A DNA stretch of 64,000 nucleotides from Spirochaetia bacterium (GTDB taxonomy: Bacteria > Spirochaetota > Spirochaetia > Treponematales > Treponemataceae), in contig CAAGBC010000014.1 of NCBI GenBank assembly GCA_900767955.1, positions 18,281 through 82,280 of the forward strand, in the 5' to 3' direction. Shown piece by piece: positions 7,870-16,665 of this stretch (position 1 is its first letter; the number at the start of each line of letters is the position of its first letter). The translations under genes and the position numbers were made by a program. The notes below the pieces were generated by a model that was not told the DNA's origin, searched no databases, and saw only the letters and a program-made list of their open reading frames with translations.

Positions 7870-8991
7870 TCAATTATTTTTATATAATTTATTCACATCA
7901 AAAAAAACATATTTATATTCTGCTGAAAAATAATCTGGAAAAGCTTTGAAGCATGGGATGTTTTTCCTTTTGCATATATCAATTAATTTATTTTGATTTT
8001 CCTCTGCAATTTTTGGTCCTAAATATATAGCAGTTGGTTGAATACTTCTATGTATACATTCATATTCTTTGAATTCTGCTGTTTGATTCCATGCGAGTAA
8101 TCTCCATTCTTTTTCTACCCATTTATCAGATTTGTAAAATGCTAAATTATTAGCAATATTATTGTCCTGATATAAATATTGTTTAGGTTCTTTTCCACTT
8201 TTTTTAGATATGTCCTCAATTATTATATTTGATAGAACTGAGCTTGCATCTGGTTTGCTGGAACTATAAATTACAGGTGCTAATTGTAATGTTGTATGAA
8301 ATTTCGAACATTTATTTGGATTATCACAACTTTCTAGGCATCGTGAAATATATTGAGACATATCATATTCAATACAAAAGCCTGTATTATTCTCTGCATA
8401 ATTTCCCTAAAGATAGGAAGAATCATTTTCTTCAGAAAAGCAAGAAATTAAGAGTCTGGATGCTATGGCAAAAATTTGATTCAAAGCTAGTTTTAAATAT
8501 TCATTTTCATTTTGCTTAATTTGATTTACTAAAATAGTATAAAGTTGTTTCATAATAACTGCAGCATTATCGTCATTAATATTCTTTGAAATATTGTCTT
8601 TCAAATTTTCTATATCAGATTGAGTTAATTGTTTTTGAATGATAAGTGGAGTTTTGTCAGATTTTACGGAATTTAACAGTGATTGGAAATTATCTATATT
8701 ATTTAGTATAGATTCTATATCTTCATAAATCTTGTTCCAGTCAAAATATGGAAGATATTCCATTATATCATTTTGTTTTGATGCAACAGTTCCCCAAATT
8801 TCATCATTTTCAAGGGCTGCTATTGCATATTCAGTACAAGGTCTAAATCTATAAAGCTTATTAGGAATATTTTTTATAAGCCATTCGGTTTTAATTATTG
8901 CATTTTCATAATTTTTTTCATCTGATTGAAAGTCTGAAGTTGGATAGTTTTGTAAAAGTTGTTGAAATTCTTTTCTAATGTTTGATATCAA
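7870..8991 (-). pseudogene. DUF2971 protein interrupted by a Trp-to-TAG nonsense codon
   Basis: Two frames in register form one DUF2971-type protein of about 373 codons. The N-terminal part has L-Y-R-F-R-P-C and the C-terminal part has K-E-W-R-L-L-A, both family features. Between them the frame reads S-S-Y-L, TAG, G-N-Y-A-E-N-N-T-G-F-C-I-E-Y-D. DUF2971 proteins normally have Trp just before this G/S-x-Y-A motif, so TGG to TAG is the probable change. DUF2971 genes are frequent in defence islands, but their activity is not known to me. The second frame has no good start of its own, so the gene is probably dead. Confidence 0.75.
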
Positions 8992-9089
8992 ATTATATTC
9001 CTTTGTTTGATAATTAATACATAAAATTTAAAAAGAAACATATGAAAAGTAAAGAAAAATATTACTAACACATGCATAAGAATGAAGTA

Positions 9090-9118
9090 TAGTTTTTTTT
9101 AATAAGATAGAGTATAAT
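9090..9118 (+). promoter_or_regulatory. Probable promoter of the defence operon
   Basis: A perfect TATAAT at 9113-9118 lies in front of the eight-gene operon. A weak -35 (TAGTTT, 9090-9095) lies 17 bases upstream. An inverted repeat AGAGTA/TACTCT surrounds the -10 region (9110-9115 and 9133-9138), which could be a control site. Confidence 0.4.
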
Positions 9119-9190
9119 TTGCTGGGGTTTTGTACTCTAAAAATAAATTACTAGGTTTTTCTTAGCTGGATTATTCCTGCTAAGAATTTT

Positions 9191-9208
9191 GGATAACAAT
9201 TGTTATCC
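9191..9208. promoter_or_regulatory. 18-bp perfect palindrome in the operon leader, candidate operator
   Basis: GGATAACAATTGTTATCC is a perfect 18-bp palindrome between the probable promoter and the chosen start of the first methyltransferase. C5 methyltransferases, control proteins or a response regulator could bind it. If translation instead begins at TTG 9189, the palindrome would be within coding sequence. Confidence 0.45.
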
Positions 9209-9224
9209 ACAGGAAGTATTAGGA

Positions 9225-10412
9225 TTGAATTATATAGATATATTCGCGGGTTGTGGGGGGCTTTCTGTCGGTTTACAAAGTGCAGGATGGGAAGGTCTTT
9301 TTGCCATTGAAAAAAATTATGACGCATTCTCTACCTTAAAATATAATCTAATTAATTCAAATCATTTTAAATGGCCTAGTTGGCTTGAAATTAATAATCA
9401 CGATATAAACAAAATCCTTGCAGAAAAAATTGAAAATTTAAGAAATCTTCAAGGAAAAATAGATTTAGTTGCAGGTGGTCCTCCTTGTCAGGGGTTTTCG
9501 TTAGCAGGTAAAAGAGATACGAAAGATCAAAGAAATAAACTTGTAAAAGCCTATATAAAATTTATTGAAATTGTTCAACCAAGAGCATTAATTTTTGAAA
9601 ATGTCCATGGTTTTACAGTAAAGTTTAGAGGTAATAAAGGATCAATAAAAGAATATTCAAATTATGTAATTGAAAAATTAACAGAATTAGGATACAGAGT
9701 TGATTCAAGAATTGTAGATGTTTCAGAATTCAGTGTTCCACAAAAAAGACGCAGATTTATTCTTGTTGCAATGAAGAATCATAATCCTTCTGATGTTTTT
9801 GAAACATTGGAACGAAATAAACAAAACTTTTGTGAGCAAAAAGGATTAAATCCAAAAACTACAATCTATGAGGCTATAAGTGATTTACAGAAAAATCATG
9901 GAACTTGTCAATCTCCTGACACAAAACATTTTCAAGCTGGTTTATATGGTCAAATTGAATCTGGATATCAAAAACTTATGCGTCAAAATGTAGAGAATCA
10001 AACCGTTGCAGTAGATAGCCATCGTTTTGTAAATCATTCAGAAACAATAATAAAACTTCATAATGATTTATTAAATAATGCCCCTAGAGGAAAAAGGATT
10101 ACTCCAAAAGATAATCTTGTAGAAAATTTAAAAAGAAGAGGTGTTACTGTTCTTGATGCTAACGGACAAGCTCCTACAATTACTTCTATTCCAGATGAAT
10201 TAGTGCATTATGAAGAACCAAGAATATTAACAGTTCGAGAACATGCTCGTATTCAAAGTTTTCCAGATTGGTATGAATTTAAAGGAAAATACACATCTGG
10301 TGGTAAACGAAGAAAAATGGAAGTTCCTCGATATACACAAGTTGGTAATGCAGTACCACCTTTGTTTGCAGAACAAATTGGAATTGCATTAATGGAGGTA
10401 TTAAATGGATAA
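9225..10412 (+). CDS. DNA (cytosine-5) methyltransferase, first of three
   Basis: This SAM-dependent enzyme methylates C5 of cytosine in a specific DNA site. Motif I (I-D-I-F-A-G-C-G-G-L-S), the catalytic motif IV (G-G-P-P-C-Q-G-F-S), motif VI (F-E-N-V), motif VIII (Q-K-R-R-R-F) and motif X (Q-V-G-N-A-V-P-P) occur in order, with the target-recognition region between VIII and IX. I chose TTG at 9225 because AGGAAG lies eight bases before it and relatives begin close to motif I; a TTG at 9189 would add 12 residues. It is the first gene of the operon and overlaps the kinase-like gene by 8 bases. The recognition site is unknown. Confidence 0.9.
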   Translation: MNYIDIFAGCGGLSVGLQSAGWEGLFAIEKNYDAFSTLKYNLINSNHFKWPSWLEINNHDINKILAEKIENLRNLQGKIDLVAGGPPCQGFSLAGKRDTKDQRNKLVKAYIKFIEIVQPRALIFENVHGFTVKFRGNKGSIKEYSNYVIEKLTELGYRVDSRIVDVSEFSVPQKRRRFILVAMKNHNPSDVFETLERNKQNFCEQKGLNPKTTIYEAISDLQKNHGTCQSPDTKHFQAGLYGQIESGYQKLMRQNVENQTVAVDSHRFVNHSETIIKLHNDLLNNAPRGKRITPKDNLVENLKRRGVTVLDANGQAPTITSIPDELVHYEEPRILTVREHARIQSFPDWYEFKGKYTSGGKRRKMEVPRYTQVGNAVPPLFAEQIGIALMEVLNG

Positions 10413-12870
10413 GAAAAAATTTCGAGTAAGTTCAGCTTTAAAAAATTTGATAGGAAAAGATCTTATTACGAATGATAATGTTGCCATTTTTGAATTGGTT
10501 AAAAATTCTTATGATGCATATGCAACAAAAGTTGAACTTACTTTCAATGAAGATAGCATAATTATTTCTGACAATGGGAAAGGAATGACATATGATGATC
10601 TAATAAGTAAATGGCTATTCCTTGGTTTTTCTGCAAAAAAAAATGGAACAGAAGATTCTGAAGCAGATAAACATAAATCATATCGAGATAACATAAATAG
10701 ACATTATGCAGGAGCAAAAGGAATAGGTCGTTTTTCTTGTGATAGACTTGGTGAAAAACTTGAGCTAAGAACTAAAAATGAAAGTTCTAGTACAACAGAA
10801 GTTCTCTTTGTAAATTGGACTGATTTTGAAAAAGATCAATTAGAAGAATTTGTAGATATTGCTGTTCAGCATGAATCCATATCTGATATTTCTATTTTCC
10901 CAGATAATAAAAAAACAGGAACAATTTTAAAAATATCATGTTTGCACGAAGGAGAATGGAATCGAGAAAAAATTTTGGAGTTAAAACAGTCTCTTGAAAA
11001 ACTTATAAATCCTTTTTCAGATACAGAAGATTTTTCAATTGAAATTATTTGTAAAAATCAGATTTCTGCTGACGAAAAGCAAAAGAATTGTATAGGATAT
11101 TATGACAAAGATATTGTAAATGGCGAAATAGAAAATAGTATTTCAAAAATTTTAAATTTAAAGACAACAAGAATGGATGTAATATTATTAGAAGATACTA
11201 TTCAAACCGTATTAAGTGATAGAGATACTCCTATATATAAGATAAAGGAAAAAAATATTCTATATCCAAATTTAAGAAATGTACATATTCATTTATATTT
11301 TCTAAATAGATCAGCAAAACTTGCTTTTAGAAAAATAGTGGGTGTACAACCTGTACAATATGGTTCTATTTTTTTGTTTCGAAATGGTTTTAGAATTCTT
11401 CCATTTGGAACTGAGGGAGATGATAGTTGGGGTTTAGATTATCGTGCACAACAAGGTTTTAATAGATTTTTGGGAACTAGAGATTTATTTGGAAGAGTTG
11501 ATATACAAACTAATGACGTAAATGAATTAAAAGAGGTTTCTAGTCGAGATGGAGGGCTAATATATACAGAAGCTGCAAAACAATTATTTGAGTTCGTTAC
11601 AATTACTCATAGAAGATTAGAGAGATATGTTTCAGGTGTTTTATGGGGAGAAGCTTTTCTTCGTAAAGAGTATTATAATTCACAAGAAGAAGGAGATGCA
11701 AAGAGAAAAGAATTACAAGCTTATGATAAAGATAGTGATAATACTGATTATTTGTTAAAATCTAGCATAGGAAGTAAAATTGATTTTATACAACTTATAA
11801 AAACCCTAATTAAAGATAAAAATATTGAAGTGATTGAATATAATAAAGATTTAGCTAATATATTTTCCAATATAGAGAATATAAGTGATATCAAACCACA
11901 ATTTTTTTTAGATTTAGAGAATGTTGCGAGAGAAACAAATAATTCAGAGTTATTATTTTCTCTTGATGAAGCAAAAAAAGAACTCATAAAAATTCAAAAA
12001 GAAAAGACTGATGCAATCAAACGTGCTGAATTAGCAGAGAATAAAAGAATGGCTGCTGAAGCTAGGGCCGATAATGCTGAAATGGAGAAAAAATTTGCTG
12101 AATTAAGAGCTGATAAAGCAGAGGAAGAAGAAAAAAAACAAAAAAAAAGAGCTAATGCAGCTGAAGCTGATTTATATGCAGAAAAAAAGAGGAATTCCTT
12201 CCTTATGGAGAATTTATCTGCAGAACAATTAGATTTTGCAAAAAGACTTCATCAAATTGGAATAAATTTAAATACTATTAATAATACTATAGAAACCTTA
12301 ACATTGAAAAAAAATATGAATAATTTATCTTTTGAGGAATTATGGGATGATGTAAAAGATATTTCTTATCATACAAAACGAATAGAATCAATTCTTTCTT
12401 ATGCTATACGAGCAAAGTTTAATACAGAAGATGAGGAAATAAATGCAGATTTGTTTGAATTTATTTCAGATTACTGTAATACTATAATTAATAGAGATGT
12501 TGCAATAAAAGTCCATAATAAAAATTCTCTAAAATGTATTAGAAGATTTTCACCTCAAGATATTGGCGTTATCCTTGATAATGTTAAAAGTAATTCAAAG
12601 AAAGCTCATTCAAAAAACCTTTATATTAATATTACAGAGAATCCAAATTATTATCTTCTAGAATTTATTGATGATGGGATTGGTCTTGATAAAAATAAAA
12701 TAACAGATGTAAAAACATTATTTGAGTTTGGAAAAAGTTTTACAGAATCAGGCTCTGGTGTTGGTTTATATCATATAAAAAATATAATCGAACAAGACTT
12801 TAATGGTTATGTCTTAATTGATGAAGAATACCTAGATGGGTTTAAATTGATCTTAGGAGTGAAAAAATGA
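10405..12870 (+). CDS. Dual-GHKL ATPase: MORC/HSP90-like N-terminus and histidine-kinase-like C-terminus
   Basis: The 821-residue protein has two GHKL ATP-binding modules. The first has an N-box (E-L-V-K-N-S-Y-D-A, residues 30-38), D-N-G-K-G (56-60) and G-A-K-G-I-G-R-F (103-110), like MORC, HSP90 and MutL. A large middle domain follows, then an Ala/Glu/Lys coiled coil at about 530-600. At H616 (K-R-L-H-Q-I-G) a possible phosphoacceptor helix begins. A second module has D-N-V-K-S-N (around 725), D-D-G-I-G-L (around 755) and G-S-G-V-G-L-Y (around 783), as in histidine kinases. A GGAGG site precedes the ATG, and the stop overlaps the receiver gene by 4 bases. It probably senses DNA state or phage and signals to that receiver protein; this is inference. 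Confidence 0.8.
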   Translation: MDKKKFRVSSALKNLIGKDLITNDNVAIFELVKNSYDAYATKVELTFNEDSIIISDNGKGMTYDDLISKWLFLGFSAKKNGTEDSEADKHKSYRDNINRHYAGAKGIGRFSCDRLGEKLELRTKNESSSTTEVLFVNWTDFEKDQLEEFVDIAVQHESISDISIFPDNKKTGTILKISCLHEGEWNREKILELKQSLEKLINPFSDTEDFSIEIICKNQISADEKQKNCIGYYDKDIVNGEIENSISKILNLKTTRMDVILLEDTIQTVLSDRDTPIYKIKEKNILYPNLRNVHIHLYFLNRSAKLAFRKIVGVQPVQYGSIFLFRNGFRILPFGTEGDDSWGLDYRAQQGFNRFLGTRDLFGRVDIQTNDVNELKEVSSRDGGLIYTEAAKQLFEFVTITHRRLERYVSGVLWGEAFLRKEYYNSQEEGDAKRKELQAYDKDSDNTDYLLKSSIGSKIDFIQLIKTLIKDKNIEVIEYNKDLANIFSNIENISDIKPQFFLDLENVARETNNSELLFSLDEAKKELIKIQKEKTDAIKRAELAENKRMAAEARADNAEMEKKFAELRADKAEEEEKKQKKRANAAEADLYAEKKRNSFLMENLSAEQLDFAKRLHQIGINLNTINNTIETLTLKKNMNNLSFEELWDDVKDISYHTKRIESILSYAIRAKFNTEDEEINADLFEFISDYCNTIINRDVAIKVHNKNSLKCIRRFSPQDIGVILDNVKSNSKKAHSKNLYINITENPNYYLLEFIDDGIGLDKNKITDVKTLFEFGKSFTESGSGVGLYHIKNIIEQDFNGYVLIDEEYLDGFKLILGVKK

Positions 12871-13919
12871 GAAGTGATATAAATATTCTTTGGATAGAAG
12901 ATTCTCCTAAATGGCAAGAAAAAACAGAAAAATTATTTCGATTAAGAATAGAACAATTCGGATTACTTACTAATATAAAATATATTTCTGAAGGAATTCC
13001 ATTATTTTTTGAACAAATAAAAAATGAATCTAAGGGATACAAAATATATGATATTATTTTTATAGATTATAATATTTCTGGAGAAAAAATAAATGATAAT
13101 AAATCTGAAAAAATTACTGGAGACAAAGTAATAGAAGAATTCAGAAAATATGAAATTGATGCAGATATATTATTCTATTCCGAAAATCTTAAGGAATCTG
13201 CAGATTTTCAAAAAGATGAAAAAAAGAAGATACTTTTAAATTCTTCAGTAGCTTTTGAAGGAATTTATCTTGCTAGTCGAAAGGATTTTCTAGAACATGC
13301 CTTGAAGTTATACAGAAAAAATATTAGAAAATTAACATCTATGCTTAATATTAGAGGACTTTTGACAGATAAAACTTCAGAAAATGACTATGTAATTAAT
13401 TCTTATCTATTAGAAAAATTTGATGATCTTGAAGATGATTCAAAAAAGAATTTATCTCAATATATAAATTCTATGATAACAGAGCAATTAAACACTGTTA
13501 AATCAAAATGTGAAACAGTTCAAAAGTTGTTAAAAAATGATTTGCACAAAATAAAACAAATATATAATTTACCAGATTATCTTTTTCCTATAGCAAAAAG
13601 ATATGAATTATTTTCGAAATTGCTTAAGTTGGAAAATGATAAACATTTTGAAAAATATACAATAAATGAATATCAGGAAAAAATAATTAAAACCAGAAAT
13701 ACTGTTGCTCATAAAAAGATTGATATTTGTGAAAAGCAACAATACCTAAAATATTATGATACCTTAAAACAATGCAAAAACCGAAGATGTCAAAATGATT
13801 GTTCTGCACATACTGATGACTACAAAATTTCAGTAGATAATTGGAATGATATATTAAAACTTGCAAATGAGTACTCCAAAATTTTTGACACAATTTTAAT
13901 GAATCTTGAGAATGAATAA
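12867..13919 (+). CDS. Receiver-domain protein with a putative HEPN-like C-terminus
   Basis: Residues 1-150 look like a response-regulator receiver: the acidic pair in L-W-I-E-D-S (E11, D12) and the phosphoacceptor D67 in F-I-D-Y. The C-terminal ~200 residues are helical and contain R277-N-T-V-A-H282, the R-N-x3-H pattern of HEPN ribonucleases and toxins. A small cysteine cluster follows (C-K-N-R-R-C-Q-N-D-C) and might bind metal. The gene overlaps the dual-GHKL kinase-like gene by 4 bases (ATGA), so a kinase and effector pair is the natural reading. The HEPN call rests on one short motif and helical context, and needs structural confirmation. Confidence 0.6.
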   Translation: MRSDINILWIEDSPKWQEKTEKLFRLRIEQFGLLTNIKYISEGIPLFFEQIKNESKGYKIYDIIFIDYNISGEKINDNKSEKITGDKVIEEFRKYEIDADILFYSENLKESADFQKDEKKKILLNSSVAFEGIYLASRKDFLEHALKLYRKNIRKLTSMLNIRGLLTDKTSENDYVINSYLLEKFDDLEDDSKKNLSQYINSMITEQLNTVKSKCETVQKLLKNDLHKIKQIYNLPDYLFPIAKRYELFSKLLKLENDKHFEKYTINEYQEKIIKTRNTVAHKKIDICEKQQYLKYYDTLKQCKNRRCQNDCSAHTDDYKISVDNWNDILKLANEYSKIFDTILMNLENE

Positions 13920-14649
13920 ACCTATGCAAGACTTACAAACTTTTAAAAATTGGATGATTCTCTCTGCTCATAAAACAGATACTACTGCACAGCATTATAA
14001 AAGTGGATTAAGTGCATGTTCAAAAGATTTTATAGATTGGAAACTTACCGATAAACCTCTAACAGAAATGTCTTTGAGTGAATTGGATGTTGCTATCCAA
14101 AAAGCTTTTTTAAGTAGCCTTTTTAGAGAGAAAAATAGTCGTGGAAATAATATGTACAGTAATTCTCTTAAGCAATACAGAAATTTTCTTGCAGTAAATG
14201 ATGCTCAACAACTTGATACAGTATATGAAAAATTTATTGACGATAGAAAAATAACAGAAACAGAAAGAACTTCGATTATAAAATCAAGAATTGGACAAGG
14301 AATCTTTCGAGAAAAACTTATTGAAAAATATAATGGATGCTGTGTTGTTACAGGCGTTAATGATACTAGGTTTTTACTTGCAAGTCATATACGACCTTGG
14401 GCTGTTAGTACAAATGAACAACGCTTAAGTGCAGAAAATGGGCTATTGCTAAGTCCTTTGTATGATAAACTTTTTGATATTGGACTAATTACTTTCACTG
14501 AAGATGGCTTTATTCAGTGTTCACAAGGGCTTGAAAATCGTAATATTGATTTATTAAAAATTGATAGAACAAAGAAATATGATTTGAAAATTTCTACAGA
14601 ATTTGTTAAAAATTTGAAATATCATCAGGAAACTGTGTTTTTGGGGTAA
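13912..14649 (+). CDS. HNH endonuclease, probable restriction enzyme
   Basis: This 245-residue protein has a C-terminal HNH_2-type nuclease: C-C-V-V-T-G (a beta hairpin without the usual second zinc pair), the catalytic S-H-I-R-P-W and A-E-N-G-L-L-L-S-P-L-Y-D-K-L-F-D. The third His position of the motif is Tyr, as in many members I recall from this group. The N-terminal half is helical and may recognise DNA. The ATG at 13912 overlaps the end of the receiver gene; a TTG two codons upstream is the alternative. It sits next to the second methyltransferase, the expected modification partner. Confidence 0.8.
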   Translation: MNKPMQDLQTFKNWMILSAHKTDTTAQHYKSGLSACSKDFIDWKLTDKPLTEMSLSELDVAIQKAFLSSLFREKNSRGNNMYSNSLKQYRNFLAVNDAQQLDTVYEKFIDDRKITETERTSIIKSRIGQGIFREKLIEKYNGCCVVTGVNDTRFLLASHIRPWAVSTNEQRLSAENGLLLSPLYDKLFDIGLITFTEDGFIQCSQGLENRNIDLLKIDRTKKYDLKISTEFVKNLKYHQETVFLG

Positions 14650-14657
14650 TTCATTAT

Positions 14658-15719
14658 ATGCAAAAGTATAAAGTCTTAGATTTATTTTGTGGTATTGGTG
14701 GTTTCTCTTATGGTTTTGAAATGACAAATAAATTTGAAGTTGTTGCTGCCGCCGATATTTGGGATGTTGCTATAAATACATATAAGTTAAATCATATAAA
14801 TAAGAATAATATAGAGATTCTCTTACAAGATTTAACAGAACTAAATCCTGCTTTCTGGAAAAAATATGAGAAAAAAATAGATGTGATTATAGCTGGTCCA
14901 CCTTGCCAAGGTTTTAGCATGTCAGGGAAAAGAGATACTAATGATAAAAGAAATTCTCTATTTGAAGAAGTTATAAAAATCTCAGAAGTTGTAAAACCAA
15001 AGTATGTTGTTATTGAAAATGTTGTAGGCTTATTGTCAATGGATACACCAGAAGGAAGGCATGTAAAAGATTTAATAAAATCAGAATTTAATAGAATCGG
15101 ATATAATGTTGAATATAGAATACTTAATGCTGCCGATTATGGGGTTCCACAAGCAAGAAAAAGAGTAGTTTTTATTGCTTCCCAAAAATATAAAATTTCT
15201 TTTCCTAAACCGAAATATAAAGAATCAGAGTATGTTACAGTTGGTAATGCACTTGGGAATGTAGATCCAGATGGTGAGTTGTATTTTAAACCAGAAACTG
15301 AATTTCAAAAAATGATGGCAGGGATAAATAAGATAGAAAATCATTCTAGAAGAAAATCAAATGATTTAGTTACAAAACGAATGTCTTTTATTCCACAAGG
15401 TGGAAACTGGAAGGATATCCCGAAAGAATTGGGAACTGGTGGTGGTGTTCATAGTAATGCATATAAAAGATTAGATCCAAATAAACCATCAATAACAATA
15501 AAACATGCTGCAAAAGCTATGATTATACATCCTTATAGGGACAGAATTTTATCAGTGCGTGAATGTGCTAGGTTACAATCTTTTAATGATAATTTTATTT
15601 TGACAGGTAGTAATGGGGAGCAACATCAACAATTAGCAAATGCTGTTCCACCTTTATTAGGAAAGGCTATTGCAGAAGAACTTGCAAATAATTTAGAAAA
15701 AGGGTTATTAAATGAATAA
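14658..15719 (+). CDS. DNA (cytosine-5) methyltransferase, second of three
   Basis: This 353-residue C5-cytosine methyltransferase shows motif I (L-D-L-F-C-G-I-G-G-F-S), motif IV (A-G-P-P-C-Q-G-F-S), motif VI (I-E-N-V-V-G) and motif VIII (Q-A-R-K-R-V). Motif X is Q-L-A-N-A-V-P-P, with Ala replacing the usual Gly. The target-recognition region is short. It follows the HNH gene by 8 bases and overlaps the third methyltransferase by 8 bases. It likely protects the host site cut by the HNH enzyme. Two different C5 methyltransferases side by side often serve the two strands of an asymmetric site, which could apply to this gene and the next. Confidence 0.88.
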   Translation: MQKYKVLDLFCGIGGFSYGFEMTNKFEVVAAADIWDVAINTYKLNHINKNNIEILLQDLTELNPAFWKKYEKKIDVIIAGPPCQGFSMSGKRDTNDKRNSLFEEVIKISEVVKPKYVVIENVVGLLSMDTPEGRHVKDLIKSEFNRIGYNVEYRILNAADYGVPQARKRVVFIASQKYKISFPKPKYKESEYVTVGNALGNVDPDGELYFKPETEFQKMMAGINKIENHSRRKSNDLVTKRMSFIPQGGNWKDIPKELGTGGGVHSNAYKRLDPNKPSITIKHAAKAMIIHPYRDRILSVRECARLQSFNDNFILTGSNGEQHQQLANAVPPLLGKAIAEELANNLEKGLLNE

Positions 15720-16665
15720 ACAATTAACTTTTATTGATTTATTTGCAGGAATGGGTGGTTTTAGAATCGCCTTTGAATCGAATAATGCAAAATGTGTTTT
15801 TAGTTCAGAAATTGATAAATGGGCTTGTAAAACATACTTTGATAATTTTAACGAATTTCCGTATGGCGATATAACAAAAATTTCAGCTAACGATATACCG
15901 AATTTTGATATTTTATGTGCAGGTTTCCCATGTCAACCATTTTCTATAGGAGGGCATAGATTAGGATTTGAAGATACACGAGGTACATTATTTTTTGATG
16001 TAGCTAGAATATTAAATGAAAAGAAACCAAAAGCTTTCCTACTAGAAAATGTGAAAGGGATTACTAATCATGACAATGGAAAAACCCTTAAAGTAATTGA
16101 AAATTCATTATTAGAATTAGGATATACGATAAAACACAAAGTGCTAAATGCAAAAGATTATGGTATACCTCAAAATCGAGAACGATGGTATTGTATTGGA
16201 TTTAGAAAAGATATTTTGAATGATTCTAATCAAATAGTTTTCCCAGAGAAATGCGATTTGAAATATGATTTATCAAATATTATAAAAAATAATGTTGATA
16301 TTTCTTATAAAATAAGTGAAATTTGTAAACAAAATATTGAAAAACACATAAATGAAAAAAAAATCTTAATAACAGAGTTTACACTTGCAAATGAGGTAAG
16401 ACCTTCTAGATGTCAGTTTTCAAAAGGATTATGGGCTCCTTGTCTAACTGCAAAAATGGGAACGGGAGGAAATAATATTCCAATAGTTGTAAAACAAAAT
16501 AGAAAATTAACAGAAGAAGAATGCTTAAAGATTATGGGATATCCAGATATGTATAAGGTTTCAAAAGGGTATCAAACATATAAACAAATAGGGAATTCTG
16601 TTGTAGTACCAATACTAACTAAATTAGCTACAGAAATAGTAAATAAACTAAAAGGAAATATTTAA
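15712..16665 (+). CDS. DNA (cytosine-5) methyltransferase, third of three
   Basis: This 317-residue enzyme is of the compact HhaI/HaeIII style. Motif I is I-D-L-F-A-G-M-G-G-F-R, motif IV is A-G-F-P-C-Q-P-F-S, motif VI is L-E-N-V-K-G, motif VIII is Q-N-R-E-R-W and motif X is Q-I-G-N-S-V-V-V-P. It differs clearly from the other two in motifs IV and VIII, so the three are not recent duplicates. It overlaps the previous gene by 8 bases and the following nuclease gene by 1 base (TAATG), which suggests that it is the partner of that nuclease. Confidence 0.9.
   Translation: MNKQLTFIDLFAGMGGFRIAFESNNAKCVFSSEIDKWACKTYFDNFNEFPYGDITKISANDIPNFDILCAGFPCQPFSIGGHRLGFEDTRGTLFFDVARILNEKKPKAFLLENVKGITNHDNGKTLKVIENSLLELGYTIKHKVLNAKDYGIPQNRERWYCIGFRKDILNDSNQIVFPEKCDLKYDLSNIIKNNVDISYKISEICKQNIEKHINEKKILITEFTLANEVRPSRCQFSKGLWAPCLTAKMGTGGNNIPIVVKQNRKLTEEECLKIMGYPDMYKVSKGYQTYKQIGNSVVVPILTKLATEIVNKLKGNI

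Noticed and set aside
4317..8991. TAG recoding, such as pyrrolysine, to explain two in-frame amber codons
   Set aside because: TAG is a normal stop for several intact genes here (for example ettA and dusB), and no recoding signal was seen.
9191..9208. lac operator, because of GGATAACAATT
   Set aside because: The match is only to a half-site, no LacI-type gene is present, and the perfect palindrome is better explained as a local operator.
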